Below the pieces are notes generated by a model that did not search any database, was not told where the DNA came from, and saw only the letters and a program-made list of their open reading frames with translations. A program made the translations under genes and the position numbers. 7,915 bases of DNA, from contig JBNJEM010000365.1 in assembly GCA_051745935.1 (NCBI GenBank), forward strand, positions 1 to 7,915. The letters are read 5' to 3'. Of the stretch, positions 1 through 5,723 are shown piece after piece; the stretch's first letter is position 1, and each line of letters starts with the position of its first letter. Source of the DNA: JBNJEM01 sp051745935 (GTDB lineage: Bacteria; Planctomycetota; Planctomycetia; Pirellulales; Pirellulaceae).

Positions 1-269
1 ACCAGCCGGAGATACGCCTCGTGCACCAACGCCGTGGCCTGCAGCGTCCCCCCTGGCTCTTCCCGAGCCATCCTGGCGGCGGCCAGTTTGCGCAGCTCAC
101 CGTAGACCAGGGGCAGGAGCTGCTCGGCGGCCTGGCCGTCACCCTGCTCAATGGCCGAGAGAATCCGTGTCACATCGCCCGATCGCTCCTCGGAGACCCC
201 CTCACCGACTTCACTGGATTTCGATCCCGGGTCCTCCAAAGAGCCCTCATCATTCACCTCGTTTCCCAT
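1..269 (-). CDS. ECF-like RNA polymerase sigma factor, N-terminal part (PF07638/TIGR02999 type), cut by window edge
   Basis: Only the first 89 codons and two bases are in the window; the rest lies left of position 1. Residues 32-89 match the start of the planctomycete/acidobacterial ECF-type sigma factors, with recognisable stretches DVTRILSAIEQGD (32-44), LLPLVYGELRKLA (51-63) and GGTLQATALVHEAYLRL (73-89). This corresponds to sigma region 2, which binds core polymerase and the -10 element. The usual family length is about 190 residues, so roughly half is visible. Start ATG at 269-267 is preceded by GGAG at 280-277 (7-base spacer). Residues 1-31 are an acidic, Ser/Gly-rich extension ahead of the conserved block, longer than the few residues most members have. 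Genes of this family often sit next to Ser/Thr protein kinases; any such neighbour is outside the window. The target genes cannot be read from the sequence. Confidence 0.9.
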   Translation of the reverse strand, partial: MGNEVNDEGSLEDPGSKSSEVGEGVSEERSGDVTRILSAIEQGDGQAAEQLLPLVYGELRKLAAARMAREEPGGTLQATALVHEAYLRL

Positions 270-698
270 TGGCTTGCTCCACCACGAGGCTTCCCAACCC
301 CCCGCCGGCGCCCTCGTAATCAGCCGCTCGCTCACACATCCCTGAAGTTACGACATATGGGGGTTGGGTTCAAGTCTTTGGGGAGAATCCGGTTCGCGAA
401 ACGCTGAGACAGGCCCGCGAGCCAAGACTCCAAGCTGGCGGTTTGTTTCGGATCACGCTGAGCGATCAAGTCGATATCCCCGGCGGATCCCGCCAATCGT
501 AGCCGAAACGACCACCCGATGCCCGAAATCGGAAGAGGCCCGTCATGTCCCAGATTTTGTCGATCAAGGAAGCAGAAGAGTCGATTGGTTTTGGCACGGC
601 TTTCGAACCGGAAACACGTGACGGAAAAACCGGAAGCCCCATAACTCCCCGAAACCCCAAGTTTTCAACTTGCCAGGGCAGGACTCCCTTTTTCTGGC
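270..698. other. Intergenic region between the sigma factor gene and the Gfo/Idh/MocA gene; no supported gene
   Basis: This 429-base stretch separates two minus-strand genes. It is both the 3' flank of the oxidoreductase-like gene and the leader of the sigma factor gene. The open frames that cross it have no recognisable motif, no convincing ribosome binding site and low-complexity Arg/Pro/Ser-rich translations. I see no strong GC hairpin followed by a T-run that would serve as an intrinsic terminator for the upstream operon. AAGTT-TTC-AACTT at 658-670 forms only a 5-bp AT-rich stem. A weak promoter candidate for the sigma gene is listed separately. Confidence 0.6.
345..373 (-). promoter_or_regulatory. 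Weak candidate promoter for the sigma factor gene
   Basis: Read on the minus strand, TTGAAC (373-368) is followed after exactly 17 bases by TAACTT (350-345), which lies about 75 bases upstream of the sigma factor start codon. The -35-like hexamer matches TTGACA at four of six positions, the -10-like hexamer only at three. The GAAC core could also be part of an ECF-type -35 element, but I do not find a matching ECF -10 at the usual spacing. This is pattern matching only. Confidence 0.2.
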
Positions 699-2087
699 CT
701 AGAGACTCCAGCCTTCGCGGTAACTCCGGCGCAGGAGGTCGTCGGCGGCGGCGTCGTTTGTGATTTTCATCGCCTGTTTGTCCCACTCGAGGCGCTGACC
801 GGCCGCCAAAGCGACGTTGCCCAGCAAAACCATCTCGGTTAACGGGCCGGAGTAATCAAAGTTCGAGCCGGGTTGGTTCCCGCTTTTACACGCGTTCACC
901 CACTCCTGTTGATGACGCGTCGGATTCCACCTCGGGCCTTCTTCTAGACGCGGTAGTTTTTTCGGCGGGAGGTCGACCGAGTACATGAGTGATTCAGGGA
1001 TGAGTCGGGCCCAGCCGTATCCCTGGCTGACCTGGTCCACGGCGAGCGTATGTTTCTCACCCAGGAGAAAACTACCATGGCACGGGGGGTGCCGGTTGTC
1101 TGGCCATCCATCCGGCAGTGGCGGCTTTCGCCCGCCATCCCGCCAGGTAAGCGTAACGGGCGGCAGGTCACCACGGGCGGGGAAGTGGTAGCGTACCGTG
1201 GACGCGCATGGATAGCTCCAGCGGTTCAAGCCCGTCGATTCGGCCTCGATGGCAAAATAAGGGGCTTCGTCCAGCTTCAGTGCCCAGTACGCGGGGTCGA
1301 TGACATAACAGCCCATTGCCCCCAGAGCGCCGGTTCCAAAATCCCTCCAGCCCTTCCAATCGCAGGGGTGGTAGGCGGGGCTGTAGTCGTGCATCGGAGC
1401 GGGCCCGAGCCACAGATCCCAGTTCAGGGATTTGGGTGGGGAGCAGGTCTTCGGCGGCGCGTCCATGCCTTGAGCCCACTCGGGGCGGTTGGTCCAGCAT
1501 TCCACTTCCCGTATCGCGCCGAGTTTTCCACTCCACACCCATTCGCAAACCCGCCGCGCCATGTAGTGCGAATGGCTCTCATTGCCCATCTGAGTGACGA
1601 CGCCGGTATCGCGTGCGATTTCGGCGAGCCGACGAGCTTCCCGGACGTCGTGCGCCAGCGGCATCTCCGTATATACGTGACAACCTCGCCGCATGGCTTC
1701 GGCCGTGATAACGGCGTGGGTATGGTCGGGAGTGGCAATGATCACCGCGTCGAGATGTTTTTGTTCGTCAAACATCCGGCGATAATCCGTATATGTTTTC
1801 GCGTCTGGAAATCGTTCGGCGGCGGGGGCGGCCAACTTCCAATCCACGTCGCAAATCGCCACAATGTTTTCCGTCGCGCACTTCCGGAGGTTTTCATAAC
1901 CCCTGAATCCAAGTCCCACGCCGGCGATATTCAACTTCTCGCTGGCGGACTTCCCGCCCTCTTCGGCCAGCAGGTGGGCGGGGGCCATCGACCATACTCC
2001 CACGGCACCGGCAGCCCTCTTCAAAAACTCCCGTTTGGAGATGGCCGCGGGGTATCGGGTCCGATTCTGATTTCGCGGGTTTTCCAT
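699..2087 (-). CDS. Exported Gfo/Idh/MocA-family protein with altered catalytic residues
   Basis: 462 residues. Family members are NAD(P)-dependent sugar or polyol oxidoreductases; those with signal peptides are abundant in planctomycetes. Residues 17-23 (SKREFLK) plus the hydrophobic stretch to about residue 40 resemble a Tat signal with KR in place of RR. The Rossmann motif GxGxxG is intact at 58-63, followed by the nucleotide-binding fold with ATPDHTHA (118-125). The usual EKP lysine is replaced: residues 141-143 read EMP. The usual GDMGCH reads GAMGCY (256-261), so Asp and His are also gone. The C-terminal half (LNWDLWLGPAP 221-231, GSNFDYSGPLTE 407-418) fits the PF19051-type planctomycete C-terminal domain. 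Start ATG 2087-2085 was chosen because it directly precedes the signal motif, has GGGGGA five bases upstream, and lies one base after the upstream stop; a start at 2189 would add 34 residues inside the upstream gene. An operon with the upstream gene is likely. It may be a binding protein or an atypical enzyme. Confidence 0.88.
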   Translation of the reverse strand: MENPRNQNRTRYPAAISKREFLKRAAGAVGVWSMAPAHLLAEEGGKSASEKLNIAGVGLGFRGYENLRKCATENIVAICDVDWKLAAPAAERFPDAKTYTDYRRMFDEQKHLDAVIIATPDHTHAVITAEAMRRGCHVYTEMPLAHDVREARRLAEIARDTGVVTQMGNESHSHYMARRVCEWVWSGKLGAIREVECWTNRPEWAQGMDAPPKTCSPPKSLNWDLWLGPAPMHDYSPAYHPCDWKGWRDFGTGALGAMGCYVIDPAYWALKLDEAPYFAIEAESTGLNRWSYPCASTVRYHFPARGDLPPVTLTWRDGGRKPPLPDGWPDNRHPPCHGSFLLGEKHTLAVDQVSQGYGWARLIPESLMYSVDLPPKKLPRLEEGPRWNPTRHQQEWVNACKSGNQPGSNFDYSGPLTEMVLLGNVALAAGQRLEWDKQAMKITNDAAADDLLRRSYREGWSL

Positions 2088-2088
2088 G

Positions 2089-5000
2089 CTATTCCCCCTG
2101 ATTTCCATTGGGCATTTCGCTCTCTTCGTCCTGCTTATTCCCCAAGCACATGAGCGTGCCGTCCTGGGACGCCATGTAAAGTCGTCCAAAGGCGGCGATC
2201 AAGCCGTCAAACACCGGAGCTTTTTCCATTTCACTGACTGACACGTTCTTGCCATCGGACGCCGAGATGACCCAGAATCGCGAGCCTTTTCGCCCTTGCA
2301 TGGCGTCCTCCGCTGCCTCCTTTCCAGGTCCGATGTCCGGAGGCCCCGCCAGATAGAGGCGCTCGCCCGCCAACACCATGGCTTCAACTCGCACCGGCAC
2401 CTCCTTGAACCACTTCCAGAATTGCTCTCGGGAGAACCCTCCGCCTTTCTCCTGGCCAGCTCGCGGCGGTCGCAGGACGGGGTCGTTGGTATTTCGGTCA
2501 GCGAAAAGTTTGTAGCCACTGCCGGGCGTGAATTCGGGGCTGTGGCCGTGCCGTTTCGCGTAGTACTTTACAGCGTAAGTAGTCCGTTCATCGAACACCA
2601 GGATTTGTCCCGCCTTGGGGGCCTCGTAGGCAAAATAGAAGCCGGGCCAACGATTGCTGTAGGTCCAGAACATGCGATTGAATGCGCCGTTGGACCGGTG
2701 CCGGTCCAGGAAGCCACCGGTCGCCATCAGGTGTCGCTCGCACTGGCGGTCTCCGAGTTTGGTCACCGTCGGCATCGGCACGGGGCTGAGATCCGCATTG
2801 AACCGGTTTTGGAGCAGGTAGATGTCTCTCTGTCCGGCCACCAGGATGTCCGACCGAGCGCCGTCCATGTCAAAGGGGCGTCCCGCATCCTTCGAGACAT
2901 CCGGGGCGGGGTCTTTGAGTTGGTGCTGGTGCGACACCTCGCCGGTTGCGGGGTCCAGCGCGTACATCCAGATGCCTCCTTCCAGATGGGAAGATCGACC
3001 GGCGGTCACGTATGCCTTGTCATCGCGGACCAACACGCTTCCGTGAGCGGGCCAGGCGGATTCGATCTGGCCCCGGACGCTAATCTGGTTGATGCCGGGG
3101 GCGGCGCGAAAACGCCATATGAGCTCACCGTCAGAGACGCGCAGGCAATACACGTGGCCATCGGCGGAACCAAACAATACACGCCCCTCGTGGATCGTGG
3201 GCGGGGAGTCCACTCGGGCCCCCGCCACGCGGGTCCACAGCCGTTTCCCGCTATTCGCATCCAGGCAATGAACGGCGTGGGAATCAGTGCTCGCCACAAA
3301 GACCTTTCCGTCGGCGGCCACGGGCGGCGAGAGATTTCCGCCGAGTTCTGTTTCCCAGAGACACCGAGGGGCGGAGGGCCCGCTCCATGCGACGGAACCG
3401 CTGCGCCGCGGATCATGGCGATAGGTGGGCCACGCTTTATCCGTCCCCTCCTTGAAATCGCCCTCCTCCCGACTACCGGTTCCCCAGGCTGGTCCGCGAA
3501 ACAATCTGTTCTCCTCGCCGGAAGACTCCTCGCCGGAAGATCGCGGCTCCAGGCTGGTCCGGGAGGTGAGCGCATTGAATCCGTTCAGCAGCACGCCGGG
3601 ATAGCAGAAGCATTGATGGGGCGGCATGTAAAGAAGACCGTTCGCGGGCATGACCCCATAATGGCACGGCGCGCGCACCCAGTCGTGCCGCATGCTGTTT
3701 TCCCCTTTGATATCCAGGAATTCCACGCCCCGTTTGTTGAGCAACAGATAGCGCTCCGTTGCCTTGGGTGGATAGCACCGGATGTGGTGGCCGGGCGTGA
3801 CAAGCCGTTCCACGGCAACTGTTCTTCGCACCTCGCCGGTTTGGGGGTCGTATCCTTTCCGCAGGGCCTTCTTGGGTTCCCAAATCTTGAGGCCTCTCGG
3901 CGCGGCGAACCGGCCCCGGGAAGGGACTTCTCTCCAGTCCGCCTCGTAAGGTTCGCCACCGCGCGTCCAGGCCGACCATATCAACCCATCCGCGATGAAC
4001 ACTCCCGGTATGGAACGGGCCTTCAATCCGCCGGCCGTCCACAGTTTTTCCCCCGACGAGGCCGAAAACGCGGTGGTGCGATTTCCCGTCAGCAGCACGA
4101 TGTCCTCGTACATCACCACATAACCGCCACTTCCACCCGCGGACGTGCTCCATGATTCCTCACCGGTTTCCGAATGCAACGCCACGAGCTGATCGCCGCT
4201 GTGGTAACATACCCGGCCATTGCCAGCCGCCAAGGTGTTGGAGGCCACCGTGTCGAGCCGGTTCCATCGCACCTTGCCGGTCTGACCATCGACGGCAACC
4301 AATTGCTCACCCTTTTTGCCGGAACGCCGCTGTTCGTTCTTGTCCTGGACCCGGCAGACGACGGTTCCTTTGACATGAATGAGCTCTTTCGTGTTGCTCG
4401 TCTGCTGGCAGGTCGCGAGCGTCTCTCCAGTGGCCGCATCCAGAATGGACACCGGCCCGTCCCGCTCCAGGGTCACGTATACTTTATTGCCATGGGCCAC
4501 CAACGATCTGGCGCCGGTTCTTGAAGCCGGTCGTTTCCAGAGCAAGGTACCGTTAAAGGCATCGCGCGCAACCAGGGTCCATTGCGCCGGAACCCCCCGG
4601 GGCTGGCCGGCAAGCCCTTCGTCGATAATGCCAAACAATCGTCCCCGCGCGGAGACCAACGCATTGACACTGGAGGCGAACTCATGGCTTCGGCACCACA
4701 TCGGCGTGGCTTTCCACTGCAACTGCCGCGGCGGACCGACCCGGCTGTCCCGGGCCACCGCGTTGTTGGACGCATCGTGCAGAAAGTGGCTCCATTCATC
4801 AATTTCCGCCGGCCAAGGCTTTCGTTTCTGGCTCCAGCTTCCTTCCTCTTTCTCCACGTACGCCACGCCTCCCGGGGCCAGGACCCTCATCATTTCGGAT
4901 ATGGAAATCCGCGTGGACGCCTCCGCCACCACCAGATTCACCAAATTGTCGGTAAAAGGCAGGCGTTGAGCTTCCCAATGGGCAACGGAAACCTTTCCGT

Positions 5001-5283
5001 ACAGTCCCCGGGAACGGATATACCGACGAGCCGCTTCAATCTGTTCTTGATCCGCATCAAGTCCTCGAACCAGATAAGCGTCACCGCGATGCAGAGCAGC
5101 GGTAAGGCGCCCTTGGCCGCAACCCAGGTGTACCACGATCCCCCCTTCGCAACCTGTCGAGTTTAATATTGCCCGGGCTCGCTCCCGGGGCCGCGCGCGG
5201 TTGGATTGGGACCAGCACATCGGGACGAAGCAGAGACTGAGAAAGGAAAGTGCCAGTGTTACGTATCCGAGTTTGCCATGCAT
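2089..5283 (-). CDS. Exported methyltransferase-domain plus PQQ-like beta-propeller fusion protein
   Basis: 1064 residues. An N-terminal hydrophobic segment (about 8-25) looks like a Sec signal peptide. Residues 30-165 form a class I SAM methyltransferase-like domain: motif I VVHLGCGQG (50-58), acidic motif LDAD (75-78), and MMRVLAPGGVAYVEKE (131-146). Next comes WSHFLHDASNNAVARD (164-179), a hallmark of planctomycete PQQ-binding-like repeat proteins, and then beta-propeller repeats with closing motifs such as DAFNGTLLW (241-249), DGQTGKVRW (332-340), SSGEKLW (409-415), LDANSGKRLW (674-683) and VSDGELIWRF (716-725). Cys-rich family motifs lie at HHIRCY (499-504) and PPHQCFCYPG (554-563). A low-complexity acidic linker at 576-618 separates two propeller halves. 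The family's biochemical function is unknown to me; a PQQ cofactor is not implied by the repeats. Start ATG 5283-5281 has AGGAG eight bases upstream. It is the first gene of a two-gene operon with the Gfo/Idh/MocA gene. Confidence 0.87.
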   Translation of the reverse strand: MHGKLGYVTLALSFLSLCFVPMCWSQSNRARPRERARAILNSTGCEGGIVVHLGCGQGRLTAALHRGDAYLVRGLDADQEQIEAARRYIRSRGLYGKVSVAHWEAQRLPFTDNLVNLVVAEASTRISISEMMRVLAPGGVAYVEKEEGSWSQKRKPWPAEIDEWSHFLHDASNNAVARDSRVGPPRQLQWKATPMWCRSHEFASSVNALVSARGRLFGIIDEGLAGQPRGVPAQWTLVARDAFNGTLLWKRPASRTGARSLVAHGNKVYVTLERDGPVSILDAATGETLATCQQTSNTKELIHVKGTVVCRVQDKNEQRRSGKKGEQLVAVDGQTGKVRWNRLDTVASNTLAAGNGRVCYHSGDQLVALHSETGEESWSTSAGGSGGYVVMYEDIVLLTGNRTTAFSASSGEKLWTAGGLKARSIPGVFIADGLIWSAWTRGGEPYEADWREVPSRGRFAAPRGLKIWEPKKALRKGYDPQTGEVRRTVAVERLVTPGHHIRCYPPKATERYLLLNKRGVEFLDIKGENSMRHDWVRAPCHYGVMPANGLLYMPPHQCFCYPGVLLNGFNALTSRTSLEPRSSGEESSGEENRLFRGPAWGTGSREEGDFKEGTDKAWPTYRHDPRRSGSVAWSGPSAPRCLWETELGGNLSPPVAADGKVFVASTDSHAVHCLDANSGKRLWTRVAGARVDSPPTIHEGRVLFGSADGHVYCLRVSDGELIWRFRAAPGINQISVRGQIESAWPAHGSVLVRDDKAYVTAGRSSHLEGGIWMYALDPATGEVSHQHQLKDPAPDVSKDAGRPFDMDGARSDILVAGQRDIYLLQNRFNADLSPVPMPTVTKLGDRQCERHLMATGGFLDRHRSNGAFNRMFWTYSNRWPGFYFAYEAPKAGQILVFDERTTYAVKYYAKRHGHSPEFTPGSGYKLFADRNTNDPVLRPPRAGQEKGGGFSREQFWKWFKEVPVRVEAMVLAGERLYLAGPPDIGPGKEAAEDAMQGRKGSRFWVISASDGKNVSVSEMEKAPVFDGLIAAFGRLYMASQDGTLMCLGNKQDEESEMPNGNQGE
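2092..2098 (-). promoter_or_regulatory. Ribosome binding site for the Gfo/Idh/MocA gene, inside the end of the upstream gene
   Basis: On the minus strand GGGGGAA lies five to six bases before the ATG at 2087-2085 and overlaps the last codons of the methyltransferase/propeller gene, whose TAG stop is at 2091-2089. With only one base between stop and start, translational coupling is likely. This site decides the start in favour of residue M at 2087 over ATGs at 2108 and 2189. Confidence 0.6.
3511..3540. repeat. 15-bp perfect tandem duplication in the propeller gene linker
   Basis: CTCCTCGCCGGAAGA occurs twice head to tail (3511-3525 and 3526-3540). On the coding minus strand it gives the peptide SSGEE twice in a row, within a Ser/Glu-rich linker. 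A 13-bp direct repeat, CCAGGCTGGTCCG, flanks it at 3484-3496 and 3549-3561. The 15-bp unit keeps the reading frame, as expected for a tolerated slippage event in a flexible linker. Confidence 0.9.
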
Positions 5284-5291
5284 CCGGTCAT

Positions 5292-5296
5292 CTCCT
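5292..5296 (-). promoter_or_regulatory. Ribosome binding site for the methyltransferase/propeller gene
   Basis: AGGAG on the minus strand (5296-5292) stands eight bases before the ATG at 5283-5281. It is a canonical Shine-Dalgarno core at good spacing and supports this start, which also gives a proper signal peptide. Confidence 0.75.
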
Positions 5297-5332
5297 GTTT
5301 TCCGTTTTGTACCGTACCTTGTGGGTAGCAGA

Positions 5333-5350
5333 TTTATTCATAAACGTCAA
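5333..5350 (-). promoter_or_regulatory. Perfect palindrome next to a -35-like hexamer upstream of the propeller operon
   Basis: TTTAT-TC-ATAAA (5333-5344) is a perfect 5+5 inverted repeat. On the minus strand it directly follows TTGACG (5350-5345), a five-of-six match to the -35 consensus. The palindrome would lie between -35 and -10, a common operator position, about 50-60 bases upstream of the start codon. No good -10 hexamer is found at 16-18 bases (TACCCA at 17), so a standard promoter is not established. Confidence 0.3.
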
Positions 5351-5442
5351 GAACTCGTACCGTGTTCTTTAACCTCTCTTGCCACGGATCGGAACGTAGG
5401 GATGCACGCTGGACCACCGGAGACTGGCGGCGGCTGGAAAGG

Positions 5443-5496
5443 GAACTGAATATTGAATCATGAGCAAGGAATCATGAATGATGAAGGAACAGAAGA
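5443..5496. repeat. Intergenic repeat-like segment rich in GAATCATGA variants
   Basis: GAATCATGA occurs at 5455-5463 and 5469-5477, and the variant GAATGATGA overlaps at 5476-5484. The segment is AT- and purine-rich, unlike the surrounding GC-rich DNA. From memory, similar TTGAAT/ATGAGCAAGGAAT/ATGATGAAGGAA runs are scattered between genes in planctomycete and verrucomicrobial genomes and give rise to spurious peptides of the NHEQGIMNDEG kind, which this one also encodes in one frame. Only one copy of the segment is in the window. Confidence 0.45.
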
Positions 5497-5709
5497 ACTA
5501 TAACGTGCGGGGACGGCTGATTTTGGTCTTGTGGTTACACGGAGGCTTCTCGTCGCGCCCCGCGAGACCTGCGCGAGGCCGTGCTTCTGAGCCGCTCCTC
5601 ATCCGAAACCGGCAGCGGGAACGCGCCCCCCATCTGGCATGTGAGTTCACAGTATGCAATGATATGAGAATGGTGACTCTGTCTCGACATGCGAACATCT
5701 TCCCTGCAC

Positions 5710-5715
5710 AGGAGG
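5710..5715 (+). promoter_or_regulatory. Strong ribosome binding site for the glycoside-hydrolase-like gene
   Basis: AGGAGG, a full Shine-Dalgarno match, ends eight bases before the ATG at 5724-5726. It fixes the start there rather than at the in-frame ATG 5478, which would add 82 residues without a signal peptide in front of the real one. Confidence 0.85.
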
Positions 5716-5723
5716 CCTCGAAT

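Larger units (their letters stand above)
5284..5723. other. Divergent intergenic/leader region between the propeller operon and the glycoside-hydrolase-like gene
   Basis: About 440 bases with start codons pointing outward on both sides. The half next to the minus-strand operon is AT-richer than the genes and contains a short perfect palindrome at 5333-5344 and a TTGACG hexamer at 5350-5345. The middle holds a repeat-like GAATCATGA-rich segment at 5443-5496. The half next to the plus-strand gene (5500-5709) is GC-rich and has an open frame continuous with the gene, but without signal, motifs or a ribosome binding site at its ATGs, so it is best read as an untranslated leader. No confident -10/-35 pair is visible for either direction. 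Confidence 0.6.

Noticed and set aside
673..697. Possible terminator GCCAG...CTGGC downstream of the oxidoreductase gene
   Set aside because: The stem is only five base pairs with a loop of about 17 bases, and there is no U-run following it on the minus strand.
466..786. Minus-strand open frame running over the end of the oxidoreductase gene into the intergenic region
   Set aside because: It overlaps the conserved C-terminus of the real gene in another frame, with an Arg-run and no motif.
1050..2153. Plus-strand open frame (367 codons) opposite the Gfo/Idh/MocA gene
   Set aside because: It is antisense to a gene with recognisable Rossmann and C-terminal motifs, and its own translation has no motif.
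2088..2189. 34-residue N-terminal extension of the Gfo/Idh/MocA protein from ATG 2189
   Set aside because: It would lie wholly inside the upstream gene and push the Tat-like signal away from the N-terminus. The start at 2087 has its own ribosome binding site.
2296..4155. Long plus-strand open frame (619 codons) opposite the propeller gene
   Set aside because: It is antisense to a frame with clear methyltransferase and propeller motifs. Its translation shows no family pattern, which is expected of GC-rich coding DNA.
5478..5723. 82-codon N-terminal extension of the glycoside-hydrolase-like protein from ATG 5478
   Set aside because: There is no ribosome binding site and no sensible domain, and the extension would bury a good Sec signal. 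ATG 5724 has a full AGGAGG at optimal spacing.
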